Positions 42,316-51,490 of a stretch of 64,000 nt of DNA are shown one piece after another. Location of the stretch: NCBI RefSeq assembly GCF_030815485.1, contig NZ_JAUSWV010000002.1, positions 5,084,001 to 5,148,000 on the forward strand, in the 5' to 3' direction. Numbering within the stretch: the first letter of the stretch is position 1; every line of letters begins with the position of its first letter. The position numbers and the translations under genes were made by a program. Below the pieces are notes generated by a model. It was not told the origin of the DNA, did not search any database, and saw nothing but the letters and a program-made list of their open reading frames with translations. This DNA comes from Streptomyces rishiriensis. Its GTDB lineage: Bacteria; Actinomycetota; Actinomycetes; Streptomycetales; Streptomycetaceae.

Positions 42316-44163
42316 ATGTGCGGAATCGTGGGATACGTGGGGTCTCAGTCGGCGCTGGACGTCGTCATGGCCGGGCTGAGGCGGCTGGAGTACCGGGGCT
42401 ACGACTCGGCGGGGGTCGCCGTTCTGGCCGACGGAGGGCTCGCCGCCGCGAGGAAGGCGGGCAAGCTCGTCAATCTGGAGAAGGAGCTCGCGGCCAGGCC
42501 GCTGCCGACCGGGACGACGGGCATCGGGCACACCCGGTGGGCCACGCACGGCGGGCCGACGGACGCCAACGCGCATCCGCATCTCGACAACGCAGGCCGG
42601 GTCGCCGTCGTGCACAACGGGATCATCGAGAACTTCGCCGTGCTGCGGGCCGAACTGGCCGAGCGGGGGCACACGCTGCTCTCCGAGACCGACACCGAGG
42701 TCGTGGCCCATCTGCTCGCCGAGGAGTTCTCGGCGACGGCCGACCTGGCCGAGGCCATGCGGCTGGTGTGCCGACGGCTCGAGGGGGCGTTCACGCTGGT
42801 CGCGGCGCATGCCGACGAGCCGGACGTGGTGGTCGGGGCGCGGCGCAACTCGCCGCTCGTGGTGGGCGTCGGCGAGGGCGAGGCCTTTCTCGCCTCGGAC
42901 GTCGCCGCGTTCATCGCGCACACCCGGTCGGCGATCGAGCTGGGTCAGGACCAGGTCGTCGAGCTGCGGCGGGACGGGGTGACGGTGACCGGCTTCGACG
43001 GGCGCCCGGCGGACGTCCGGTCGTACCACGTCGACTGGGACGCGTCGGCCGCGGAGAAGGGGGGCTACGACTACTTCATGCTCAAGGAGATCGCCGAGCA
43101 GCCCAAGGCCGTCGCCGACACCCTGCTCGGCCGCGTCGACGCCTCTGGCGCGCTGACGCTCGACGAGGTGCGGATCCCGGCCTCCGAGCTGCGGGAGGTC
43201 GACAAGGTCGTCATCGTCGCGTGCGGTACGGCCTTCCACGCGGGCCTCATCGCCAAGTACGCCATCGAGCACTGGACGCGGATCCCGTGCGAGGTCGAGC
43301 TGGCCAGCGAGTTCCGTTACCGGGACCCGATTCTCGACTCCCGGTCGCTGGTCATCGCCATCTCCCAGTCCGGGGAGACGATGGACACGCTCATGGCGCT
43401 GCGGCACGCGCGGGAACAGGGGTCCAAGGTGCTGGCGATCTGCAACACCAACGGGTCGACGATCCCCCGGGAGTCGGACGCGGTGCTGTACACGCACGCC
43501 GGGCCGGAGGTCGCCGTCGCCTCGACCAAGGCGTTCCTGACGCAGTTGGTGGCCTGCTATCTCGTCGCGCTGTATCTGGGCCAGGTGCGCGGCACCAAGT
43601 GGGGCGACGAGATCCGGGCCGTCGTCCGGGACCTCGCGCAGATCTCCGGCGCGGTCGGGCGGGTGCTGGAGACCATGGAGCCGGTGCGGGAGCTGGCGCG
43701 TTCCCTCGCCGACAAGGACACCGTCCTGTTCCTCGGGCGGCATGTCGGGTACCCCGTCGCGCTGGAGGGCGCGCTGAAGCTGAAGGAGCTCGCCTACATG
43801 CACGCGGAGGGGTTCGCGGCGGGCGAGCTGAAGCACGGGCCGATCGCGCTGATCGAGGAGGACGTGCCGGTCGTGGTGGTGGTGCCCTCGCCCCGGGGGC
43901 GGTCCGTCCTGCACGACAAGATCGTGTCCAACATCCAGGAGATCCGGGCCCGGGGTGCGCGGACGATCGTGATCGCGGAGGAGGGGGACGAGACGGTGGT
44001 GCCGTACGCCGACCACCTGGTGCGGATCCCGGTCACGCCGGTGCTGCTGTCGCCGCTGGTCGCCACGGTTCCCTTGCAGGTGTTCGCGTGCGAGCTGGCG
44101 ACGGCCCGGGGCAACGAGGTCGACCAGCCGCGGAACCTGGCGAAGTCGGTGACGGTGGAGTGA
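42316..44163 (+). CDS. glmS: Glutamine-fructose-6-phosphate aminotransferase
   Basis: 615 aa. Makes glucosamine-6-phosphate, feeding GlmM. The N-terminal glutaminase has catalytic Cys2 (MCGIVGYVGS), RWATHG and HNGIIEN. Two SIS domains follow, with CGTAFHAG, ISQSGETMDT and GRHVGYPVALEGALKLKELA, and the C-terminal NLAKSVTVE. TAGGCT (42303-42308) 7 nt before the ATG and no ribosome site: probably leaderless. The in-frame region upstream to 41218 is antisense to coaA. Confidence 0.98.
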   Translation: MCGIVGYVGSQSALDVVMAGLRRLEYRGYDSAGVAVLADGGLAAARKAGKLVNLEKELAARPLPTGTTGIGHTRWATHGGPTDANAHPHLDNAGRVAVVHNGIIENFAVLRAELAERGHTLLSETDTEVVAHLLAEEFSATADLAEAMRLVCRRLEGAFTLVAAHADEPDVVVGARRNSPLVVGVGEGEAFLASDVAAFIAHTRSAIELGQDQVVELRRDGVTVTGFDGRPADVRSYHVDWDASAAEKGGYDYFMLKEIAEQPKAVADTLLGRVDASGALTLDEVRIPASELREVDKVVIVACGTAFHAGLIAKYAIEHWTRIPCEVELASEFRYRDPILDSRSLVIAISQSGETMDTLMALRHAREQGSKVLAICNTNGSTIPRESDAVLYTHAGPEVAVASTKAFLTQLVACYLVALYLGQVRGTKWGDEIRAVVRDLAQISGAVGRVLETMEPVRELARSLADKDTVLFLGRHVGYPVALEGALKLKELAYMHAEGFAAGELKHGPIALIEEDVPVVVVVPSPRGRSVLHDKIVSNIQEIRARGARTIVIAEEGDETVVPYADHLVRIPVTPVLLSPLVATVPLQVFACELATARGNEVDQPRNLAKSVTVE

Positions 44164-44188
44164 GCGGGGGCGCCTGAGGGGGGCGGAT

Positions 44189-44342
44189 CCTGTGCGTCGG
44201 CGGGGGCGTCGGCCGGGGGGTAGGGCGGGGCGGGGTGCTGTGCGTCGGCGGGTGGGGATGCGGGTGCGGGTGCGGATGTGGGCGCGGGGCGTCGGCGGGT
44301 GGGGATGTGCGGGTGCGTGGTGGCTGGTCGCCGCGCGACGCG
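44189..44342 (+). repeat. G-rich spacer with G4 motif and 19-bp direct repeats
   Basis: 44164-44420 has no gene. It holds GGGGGG-TA-GGG-C-GGGG-C-GGGG (44215-44235), a canonical G-quadruplex motif. GCGTCGGCGGGTGGGGATG occurs twice exactly (44242-44260 and 44289-44307), with a related copy near 44193-44210. It lies between convergent glmS and the M16 gene. Confidence 0.6.
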
Positions 44343-44420
44343 GTGGAGCCGCGGATCGACCGCGCCCGCGCCCGTGGGGCCCCTATCGCCTGCGGCGGTC
44401 GGGGCCCCACGGGCGACCCG

Positions 44421-46178
44421 TCAGCTCCGTGCGCGTCGCCTTCTCGCCGCGTACACCTTCCAGGTCGCGAACGCGAGGGGCAGTTCCAGGACCCAGACGC
44501 CCGTCACCGCGTCCCACTCCGGGGCGGTGGCCGAGGCCTCGTCGGCCGTGATGATCCCGCACAGCAGGCCCCATGCCGCCGCGAGCAGGCCGACGAGCCA
44601 GAGCGCGGCGGTCCAGCCCCAGGTGGAGCGGCCGTTGCCGGAGGAACGCGGACGGGGGGTCCGCTTGCGCGGCTGCGGGATGTGGTCGGGCTCGCGGGCC
44701 GGCATCCGGACCGCCGCCTGTGCGGGCACGGCCGCGTCCAGCGCGGCGATGCGTTCCGGCGTCACCCCTCGGAACAGGGTGGGCTCCACGGTGACCGAGA
44801 AGCCGTCGTGGCCGGTCAGCGTGCGGGCGCCGTCGGGGCGGGTGGTCATCGCCGCGCAGGCGTCGTAGCGGACGGTGACCGGGCCCCTCGGCGTCAGCAG
44901 GCTCACCCCCTCGGCGCCGATGACCAGGGTGACCTCCTCGTCCTCCAGGGACTGGTGGCGGGTACCGGTCAGGGCGGCCTGCGAGTGCTGCGGGGCGAGA
45001 GTGAGGCCCGCCCAGTCGACGCCCCGGCCCGGTACCTGCAGGAGCGCGTTGCCCCACGCCTCCCGGGCGACCTCGCGCAGGTCGTCGGTCGTCACCGCGT
45101 TCAGCTCCGCCCGGTGCTGGTCGGGGGTGAGGATCCGGTGTCCGAGCAGCAGGCTCAGCGCGTACGAGGGGAGGGCGGCGGCGCCGAGGTCGGGGGCGTC
45201 GTACATCTTGAGGAGCTTGGCGCGCACGGAGTCCAGCTCGGACTGTTCGATGCGGCCCGCGCGCAGCCGGGCGAGGGTGTCGACGAAGCCGCCGACGACC
45301 GCGTCCTGCTTCTGCGGGAGGGAGTCCGCGTACGCGGTGAGGGTGGCGAAGTCGGCGTCGCGCGGGGAGTAGTCGGCTTCCGCGGAGTACGAGTAGCCGC
45401 CCTCCTGGCGCAGGTCCTGGAACAGGGCCCGGCCGAGGACGTCCGCGAAGACGACGGCCGCGGTGGAGCGGCGCAGCACCGAGGTGAGGACGACATGGCC
45501 GTCGTCGCCGCTGATGTACGCGGGCGTCGTGGGCAGTGCGCTGGTCGCGGCCGGAGCGGGGAGGCGGGTGCCCTGGGGGAGAGTGAGGTCCAGGCCGTCG
45601 GGCACCTGGTCGCTGGTGATCCACAGCACCGCGTTGTCCCTGGTGAAGCGGGTCTCGGCCCAGTGCCGCACCTGGTCCGGGGTCAGGCTCCAGGTGCCGA
45701 GCTCGTTGTAGCTGGACAGGCCGTAGCCCTGTGCGCCGTACCGCCACAGCGGCATCTGCTGCTGCGGGCCGCCGCGGCCGGCCGCCTCCGTGCGCAGGAT
45801 CTCCCTCTCGGTGTCCAGCCGCTCCATCGGCAGGTCCCGCAGCCCCGCGCACACGCTGTTGAGGTACTTGACCACCTCCTCCTCGCTGCCGGTGACGTGG
45901 AAGAGGGTGTACGCGTTCGCCGTCGCGCCGTTGTAGTGCAGATCGGACAGGCCGAGGCGGTGCAGGGCGAGGTGTTCGACGAGGTGGGTGAGGCCGGCGG
46001 TGGCCAGGGTCTCGTCGGCGCGGCCCACCCGGAAGAAGAGTCCGGCGGTGATCTCCTTGCCGGAGGCGGGGGCGTAGAGGGTGGGGATGTGCTGCGTGGT
46101 GGTGTGCGAGACGAGCCCGGCCAGCGCGGCGAGGCCGGCGTGGTGGTCGTGTTCGTGCTCGTGCAGGTCGGTGGTCAT
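44421..46178 (-). CDS. M16-family zinc protease-like membrane protein
   Basis: 585 aa from the ATG at 46178. A His-rich start (HEHEHDHH) precedes an M16 domain with the zinc motif H65-L-V-E68-H69 and a downstream LDTEREILRTEA glutamate. The second half (GYSYSAEADYSPRD, VRAKLLKMYDAPD) is the usual M16 C-domain. A linker and two C-terminal membrane helices follow (about 505-570: WTAALWLVGLLAAAWGLLCG; WVLELPLAFATWKVY). The gene overlaps the upstream TPR-like gene by 4 nt. Substrate unknown; a membrane-tethered cytoplasmic peptidase is the simplest reading. Confidence 0.85.
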   Translation of the reverse strand: MTTDLHEHEHDHHAGLAALAGLVSHTTTQHIPTLYAPASGKEITAGLFFRVGRADETLATAGLTHLVEHLALHRLGLSDLHYNGATANAYTLFHVTGSEEEVVKYLNSVCAGLRDLPMERLDTEREILRTEAAGRGGPQQQMPLWRYGAQGYGLSSYNELGTWSLTPDQVRHWAETRFTRDNAVLWITSDQVPDGLDLTLPQGTRLPAPAATSALPTTPAYISGDDGHVVLTSVLRRSTAAVVFADVLGRALFQDLRQEGGYSYSAEADYSPRDADFATLTAYADSLPQKQDAVVGGFVDTLARLRAGRIEQSELDSVRAKLLKMYDAPDLGAAALPSYALSLLLGHRILTPDQHRAELNAVTTDDLREVAREAWGNALLQVPGRGVDWAGLTLAPQHSQAALTGTRHQSLEDEEVTLVIGAEGVSLLTPRGPVTVRYDACAAMTTRPDGARTLTGHDGFSVTVEPTLFRGVTPERIAALDAAVPAQAAVRMPAREPDHIPQPRKRTPRPRSSGNGRSTWGWTAALWLVGLLAAAWGLLCGIITADEASATAPEWDAVTGVWVLELPLAFATWKVYAARRRRARS

Positions 46179-47164
46179 CGGTTGCCGCCTCCTCGGGATT
46201 CCAGCGCGGCCTTGCGGGACTTGAGGAACGCGGACTTCTTGTCGGGCACGTAGTGCCACGGGGACTCGGACGCGCGGTCGCCGAGGAAGGCGAAGTGCGG
46301 GGCCGCGTACTCCCAGTGGTTGCCGAGCGAGAAGGCGAACGCGAACGCGTTGTGCGCGCCGATCGAGTTCCAGTCGGGCCGGTGGTCCGGGTGCAGTACC
46401 GAGACCTGGGCGGCGTTGCGCAGGTCGTCGCGGACCGGCAGGCCCCGCATGTAGGCCGCGTCCTCGCCGGTGTCCAGGTCCAGCCAGCGCTCGATGTGGG
46501 CGAGGGCGACCAGGGCACCGGAGTTCGAGCCGTCGGGGGCCGCGGTCGCGCATTCACGGGCGAAGCCGTGCGCCGCCTCCCAGGAGCCGCTCCACTTGGG
46601 GCACAGCTGCTGGAGCAGCTGCACCTGCGCGTGGTAGTGGTGCGGATGGTGGGCGGAGAGGCGGTCGTAGCGGCGGCGGGCCTCGGCCTGCCCCAGCTGG
46701 AGGCCGCGCGCGGTCATCAGCCGGGCGGTCCAGGCGGGGGCGTACGCGGGGTGCTCGGCGCAGACCTCGATCAGCAGCTGCTCGGCCTTGCGCAGCCAGT
46801 CGTGGAACTGGGTGAACTGGTCCCGCGAGACGTGCTGGGCGCGGGCGCCGCTGCGGATGTCCCAGCCGATGTAGACGTACCGCTCGGCGAGCAGGGTGCG
46901 CGGCAGCGGGTCGCCGGGCGATTCCGCCGCCGCCCGCTCCAGGAAGTTCTCGACGCCCGGGATGTCGGCGACGAGGCCGACGGCGGAGGACAGCTTGTCG
47001 ACCGAGTCGAGGCCCGCCAGGCAGGCCCGCAGAGTGGGCCAGTGTCCGGCCTGGGCGGCGGTGCGCAGCGGGATCAGCTCGGGTGTGTTGTCGTACGGGT
47101 CGAAGGTCGGTCCCCAGGTGTTCGTGGGTCCGTCGCCGGCCATGCCGTTGGTGGTGCTGGTCAT
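46175..47164 (-). CDS. TPR-like helical repeat protein, partner of the M16 gene
   Basis: 329 aa. Helical, with repeat-like segments rich in Ala, Trp and His (LRTAAQAGHWPTLRACLAGL; AYAPAWTARLMTARGLQLGQ; WSGSWEAAHGFARECATAAP; FAFAFSLGNHWEYAAPHFAF). No catalytic motif. GGAGG is only 1-2 nt before the first ATG, so the Met at residue 8 (MAGDGPTNTW) may be the true start. Its stop overlaps the M16 start (ATGA), implying stoichiometric co-expression and possibly a complex. Confidence 0.75.
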   Translation of the reverse strand: MTSTTNGMAGDGPTNTWGPTFDPYDNTPELIPLRTAAQAGHWPTLRACLAGLDSVDKLSSAVGLVADIPGVENFLERAAAESPGDPLPRTLLAERYVYIGWDIRSGARAQHVSRDQFTQFHDWLRKAEQLLIEVCAEHPAYAPAWTARLMTARGLQLGQAEARRRYDRLSAHHPHHYHAQVQLLQQLCPKWSGSWEAAHGFARECATAAPDGSNSGALVALAHIERWLDLDTGEDAAYMRGLPVRDDLRNAAQVSVLHPDHRPDWNSIGAHNAFAFAFSLGNHWEYAAPHFAFLGDRASESPWHYVPDKKSAFLKSRKAALESRGGGNR

Positions 47165-47349
47165 TCCTCCGCCCCCTGGCGTAACTGTCCGCGGCGCGCG
47201 GGCTGGCCCCCCAGGGCGCGCTGCGGGTTCTTCACCGATGCGACCGCACGCCGTCCGAGGTGATGCGGCGTCGTCCGGTGCGATCCGGCTTGATCAAGTC
47301 GCCGCAGGCTAGCAGCAGGCTGTGACAGTCCGGCCGTAGGGTGCTCGGC

Positions 47350-47721
47350 ATGAGCATCATCGGGGTCGGTATCGACGTGGCCGAGATCGAGCGGTTCGCG
47401 GCGTCGCTGGAACGGACGCCGGGGCTGGCCCGGCGGTTGTTCCTGGAGAGCGAGTTGCTGCTGCCGAGCGGCGAGCGGCGGGGTGCCGCCTCGCTGGCGG
47501 CCCGGTTCGCCGCGAAGGAGGCTCTCGCCAAGGCCCTGGGGGCGCCGCCCGGACTGTTGTGGACGGACGCGGAGGTCTTCGTCGAGGAGAGCGGGCGGCC
47601 TCGGCTGCGGGTGCGGGGGAGCGTCGCCGCGCGGGCGGCCGAACTGGGCGTGCGCGGCTGGCATGTGTCGCTGAGTCACGACGCGGGCGTCGCCTCGGCG
47701 GTGGTGGTGGCCGAGGGGTGA
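47350..47721 (+). CDS. acpS: Holo-[acyl-carrier-protein] synthase
   Basis: 123 aa from the ATG at 47350 (MSIIGVGIDVAEIERF). Transfers phosphopantetheine to ACP. GIDVAEIERF holds the metal Asp, and ARFAAKEALAKALG the catalytic Glu/Lys. TAGGGT 7 nt before the ATG suggests a leaderless mRNA. Confidence 0.96.
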   Translation: MSIIGVGIDVAEIERFAASLERTPGLARRLFLESELLLPSGERRGAASLAARFAAKEALAKALGAPPGLLWTDAEVFVEESGRPRLRVRGSVAARAAELGVRGWHVSLSHDAGVASAVVVAEG

Positions 47722-47790
47722 GCCGCGGCCGGCCGACGGCGTGCGGTGGCGGCGTGCGGTGACGGGGGAGTCCGGGGCAGACTCGACCGT

Positions 47791-49230
47791 ATGCGTACTG
47801 CCTACCGCGTTGAGACCGTCCGTCGTGCCGAGCGGGAGCTGATGGCCCGGGTTCCGGAAGGGGCCCTCATGCAGCGGGCCGCCGCCGGGCTCGCCGCCGC
47901 CTGCGCCGACCTGCTGGGGCGGGTGTACGGACGGCGGGTCGTGCTGCTGGTCGGCAGCGGCGACAACGGGGGCGACGCCCTGTACGCCGGCGCCCGGCTC
48001 GCCCGGCGCGGTGCGGGGGTGACCGCGGTGCTGCTCGCGCCCGAGCGCACTCACGCCGCGGGGCTGGCCGCCCTGCGGCGGGCGGGCGGGCACCCGGTCG
48101 GGCCGGCCGGCGCCGAAGCCGTCGTCCGGCGGGCCGACCTCGTGCTCGACGGCATCGTCGGGATCGGCGGGAAGGGCGGGCTGCGGCCGGACGCGGCCTC
48201 GCTCGCCGCGATCGTCGCCGAGGCCCGGGCCGCCGTCGTCGCCGTCGATCTGCCCAGCGGGGTCGACGCCGACACCGGTGAGGTGCACGGGAGCGCGATC
48301 CGCGCCGACCTCACCGTCACCTTCGGCACGCACAAGCCGGGGCTGCTCGTCGATCCGGCGCGGGAGTACGCCGGGTCGGTGCGGCTCGTCGACATCGGGC
48401 TCGGGGGCGAGTTGCCCGCCGAGCCCGAGCTGGCGGCCCTCCAGCATGCGGACGTGGCCGCTCTGTTGCCGGTGCCCGGCGGGGAGAGCGACAAGTACCG
48501 CCGGGGCGTCGTCGGGATCGCCGCCGGGTCCGCCCGGTATCCGGGGGCCGCCGTGCTGGCCGTCGCGGGCGCGCTGCGGGGCGGGGCGGGGGCGGTGCGG
48601 TACGTGGGACCGGCCGGGGACGCGGTCGTCGCGCGGTTTCCCGAGACGCTGGTGTCCGACCGGGGGCCCCGGCAGGCCGGGCGGGTACAGGCCTGGGTCG
48701 TCGGACCGGGCGCCGGGGACGACGCCAAGACGGTGGCGGAGGTGCTGTCCGCCGACGTGCCGGTGCTGATCGACGCCGATGGACTGCGCCTCGCGGACGC
48801 CGACGCGGTGCGGGAGCGGACCGCGCCCACGCTGATGACGCCGCACGCGGGGGAGGCGGCCGCGCTGCTCGGGGTGGCGCGGGAGGAGGTGGAGGGGGCC
48901 CGGCTGCGTTCCGTGCGGGAGCTGGCGGCCCGCTACCGGGCGACGGTGCTGCTGAAGGGGTCGACGACGTTGGTCGCGGACGCGGGTGGGGCCGGGCTGG
49001 TGCGGGTGAACGCGACGGGGACGGCGTGGCTGGCCACGGCCGGGAGCGGCGATGTGCTGTCCGGGCTGGCGGGGTCGTTGCTGGCGGCGGGGCTGAACGC
49101 GTTGGACGCGGGGAGTGCGGGGGCCTATCTGCACGGGCTGGCGGGGAGGTTCGCCGCGGACGGTGCGCCGGTGGGGGCGCATGACGTGGCCGCGGCGGTT
49201 GCGGAGGCGTGGCGTGACGTGCGGGGGTAG
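47791..49230 (+). CDS. nnr: Bifunctional NAD(P)HX epimerase / ADP-dependent dehydratase
   Basis: 479 aa. Repairs hydrated NAD(P)H. The N-terminal YjeF_N epimerase domain (1-210) has VGSGDNGGDALYAGARLARR. The C-terminal ribokinase-like dehydratase (about 220-479) has GAGAVRYVGPAG, TPHAGEAAALLG and the GTGDVL-type ATAGSGDVLSGLAGSLLAAG. CAGACT 7 nt before the ATG suggests a leaderless mRNA. Confidence 0.95.
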   Translation: MRTAYRVETVRRAERELMARVPEGALMQRAAAGLAAACADLLGRVYGRRVVLLVGSGDNGGDALYAGARLARRGAGVTAVLLAPERTHAAGLAALRRAGGHPVGPAGAEAVVRRADLVLDGIVGIGGKGGLRPDAASLAAIVAEARAAVVAVDLPSGVDADTGEVHGSAIRADLTVTFGTHKPGLLVDPAREYAGSVRLVDIGLGGELPAEPELAALQHADVAALLPVPGGESDKYRRGVVGIAAGSARYPGAAVLAVAGALRGGAGAVRYVGPAGDAVVARFPETLVSDRGPRQAGRVQAWVVGPGAGDDAKTVAEVLSADVPVLIDADGLRLADADAVRERTAPTLMTPHAGEAAALLGVAREEVEGARLRSVRELAARYRATVLLKGSTTLVADAGGAGLVRVNATGTAWLATAGSGDVLSGLAGSLLAAGLNALDAGSAGAYLHGLAGRFAADGAPVGAHDVAAAVAEAWRDVRG

Positions 49231-49303
49231 GGGGCGGCTCTCCTCGCCCCCGCCCCCAAGTCCGTCCCCAGGGGCTGCCCGGGCCCCCTTTCGGCCGGGA
49301 CGG

Positions 49304-49329
49304 TCTCGTCCTCACACGCCGGACGGACT
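49304..49329. repeat. Dispersed intergenic repeat, family 1, second copy
   Basis: TCTCGTCCTCACACGCCGGA continues CGGACT, preceded by CGTCCCCAGGGGCTG as in the copy at 31579-31602. It lies in the 155-bp nnr-L,D-transpeptidase gap. Confidence 0.5.
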
Positions 49330-49385
49330 GGCAATACCCCCGCTGAAAGGGTGAAGCCGCCGCGCGGCAGCCACGGGCGCCCGAG

Positions 49386-50237
49386 GTGGCGCGCTTGTCT
49401 GATCGGATGTTCAGCACACGAACCGTGGCTCTGTTGCTCGCCGCCGCCGCGCTGCTTCCCCTGGGGACGCCCGCTCGGGCCGCTCCTCCTCCGTCGCCTC
49501 CGTCCTGGGAGGTCGACACGCCCGACCAGGCGCTCGCGCCGAGGGTGTACGCGCCCACCGCCGCCGAGGACGCCGTCGAGCCGCGCGACGCGGTGGAAGG
49601 GACGTACGCGCTGGTCGAGTACGTGCCGCTGGACGAGGTGATGACCCGGGTCGCCTGCAGCAAGCGGACCGGGCCGTACCAGCGGGCGGTCGAGCGGTGG
49701 CTCAAGCTGCCGGTCGACGGGAAGCAGTCCGCCGCCGACTGCAAGGCGATCCGGGCCTTTCAGCGGCAGCAGCGGATCGAGCCCGCGATCGGGTTCGCCG
49801 GGCCCGTCACCTGGGCGCGGATGCAGCTCATCGCGGCGCGGAAGAACCCCAACGCCCGGAAGAAGTGCCCGGTGCGGACCCACCGGGTCGCCTGCGTCGA
49901 TCTGGACCGGCAGCTGACCTGGGTGCAGAAGGGGACGAAGGTCCTCTTCGGGCCCGTGCCGATGCGCAGCGGGCGGGTCGTGCACCCGACCCGCAAGGGG
50001 TGGCACACCATCTACTGGCGGCACAAGAACCATGTCTCCACGCTCTACAACGCCCCGATGCCCTATGCGCAGTTCTTCGACGGCGGCCAGGCCTTCCACG
50101 CCGTCTACGGCAGCATCCACACCACCATCGGTTCCATGGGCTGCGTCAATCTCACGGTCGGTGACGCGCGCAGGCTGTGGGGCGTGCTGAAGCAGGGCGA
50201 CCGGGTCTACGTCTGGGGGCACCGGCCCGGTACCTAG
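49386..50237 (+). CDS. Secreted L,D-transpeptidase (YkuD) with peptidoglycan-binding domain
   Basis: 283 aa from a GTG; the Met at residue 8 is an alternative. Signal peptide 1-33 (TVALLLAAAALLPLGTPARA). A PG-binding-type segment lies at about 90-140 (RAVERWLKLPVDGKQSAADC). The YkuD domain follows, with HAVYGSIHTTIGSMGCVNLT, giving the conserved H and the S-x-G-C nucleophile. It would make 3-3 cross-links or attach proteins to peptidoglycan. Confidence 0.93.
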   Translation: MARLSDRMFSTRTVALLLAAAALLPLGTPARAAPPPSPPSWEVDTPDQALAPRVYAPTAAEDAVEPRDAVEGTYALVEYVPLDEVMTRVACSKRTGPYQRAVERWLKLPVDGKQSAADCKAIRAFQRQQRIEPAIGFAGPVTWARMQLIAARKNPNARKKCPVRTHRVACVDLDRQLTWVQKGTKVLFGPVPMRSGRVVHPTRKGWHTIYWRHKNHVSTLYNAPMPYAQFFDGGQAFHAVYGSIHTTIGSMGCVNLTVGDARRLWGVLKQGDRVYVWGHRPGT

Positions 50238-50271
50238 GGGGCCGTCCAGGTGCTCTGAGACACTGGGCACG

Positions 50272-51435
50272 ATGAGTGAGACTGCCGAGCCGCCCGCCAC
50301 CCCCTCGCGCGCGCGTGCCGAGATCGACCTGGCCGCGCTGCGGGCCAACGTGCGTACGCTGCGCGCCAAAGCGCCCGGCGCGGAGTTCATGGCCGTGGTG
50401 AAGGCCGACGGCTACGGGCACGGGGCCGTCCCCTGTGCGCGTGCCGCGGTCGAGGCCGGCGCCCGCTGGGTGGGCACCGCGACGCCCGAGGAGGCGCTGG
50501 CGCTGCGCGCGGCGGGCGGGCTGCCGGCGGACGTCAGGATCATGTGCTGGCTGTGGACGCCGGGCGGGCCCTGGCGGGAGGCGGTCGAGGCCGGCATCGA
50601 CGTGTCGGTGAGCGCACTCTGGGCGCTGCGGGAGGCCGTCGAGGGGGCACGGGCCGCCGGGCGGGCCGCCCGCGTGCAGCTCAAGGCCGACACCGGGCTC
50701 GGGCGCAACGGCTGCCAGCCCGCCGACTGGCCCGAGCTGGTGGGCGAGGCGCTGCGGGCCGAGGGCGAGGGGCTGCTCCGGGTCACCGGGCTGTGGTCGC
50801 ACTTCGCCTGCGCCGACGAGCCCGGGCATCCCTCCATCGCCCTCCAGCTCGACCGCTTCCACGAGATGGTGGCGTACGCCGAGCGGCAGGGCGTGCGGCC
50901 CGAGGTGCGGCACATCGCCAACTCCCCGGCCGCGCTCACACTCCCTGAGACCCACTTCGACCTGGTCCGCCCGGGCATCGCGATGTACGGCCTGTCGCCC
51001 AGCCCCGAGCTGGGGTCCGCGGCCGACTTCGGGCTGCGCCCGGTGATGACCCTCGCGGCCTCGCTGGCCCTGGTGAAGCACGTCCCGGGCGGCCACGGCG
51101 TGAGCTACGGCCACCACTACGTGACCCCGGGCGAGACGACCCTGGGGCTGGTGCCCCTCGGCTATGCGGACGGCGTTCCCCGGCACGCCTCCGGCAGCGG
51201 ACCGGTGCTGGTCGCCGGCAAGTGGCGTACGGCGGCCGGACGGATCGCCATGGACCAGTTCGTCGTCGACCTCGGCGGCGACGAGCCCGGCCCGGGCGCG
51301 GAAGCGGTCCTCTTCGGACCCGGCGACCGCGGTGAGCCCACGGCACAGGACTGGGCCCAGGCGGCCGGAACCATCGGGTACGAGATCGTCACGCGCATCG
51401 GTGCGCGCGTTCCTCGCGTCTATGTGAATGAGTGA
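50272..51435 (+). CDS. alr: Alanine racemase
   Basis: 387 aa PLP enzyme making D-alanine. The PLP lysine is K44 in MAVVKADGYGHG; the second catalytic Tyr lies in GVSYGHHYVTPGETTLGL. The substrate-side RIAMDQFVVDLG is present. GACACT lies 7 nt before the ATG (possible leaderless start). Confidence 0.97.
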   Translation: MSETAEPPATPSRARAEIDLAALRANVRTLRAKAPGAEFMAVVKADGYGHGAVPCARAAVEAGARWVGTATPEEALALRAAGGLPADVRIMCWLWTPGGPWREAVEAGIDVSVSALWALREAVEGARAAGRAARVQLKADTGLGRNGCQPADWPELVGEALRAEGEGLLRVTGLWSHFACADEPGHPSIALQLDRFHEMVAYAERQGVRPEVRHIANSPAALTLPETHFDLVRPGIAMYGLSPSPELGSAADFGLRPVMTLAASLALVKHVPGGHGVSYGHHYVTPGETTLGLVPLGYADGVPRHASGSGPVLVAGKWRTAAGRIAMDQFVVDLGGDEPGPGAEAVLFGPGDRGEPTAQDWAQAAGTIGYEIVTRIGARVPRVYVNE

Positions 51436-51490
51436 CCAACGCGGGTAACCCGCAGTCAGTACACGAGCATCGGCCAAAGAGGAGCGGTAC

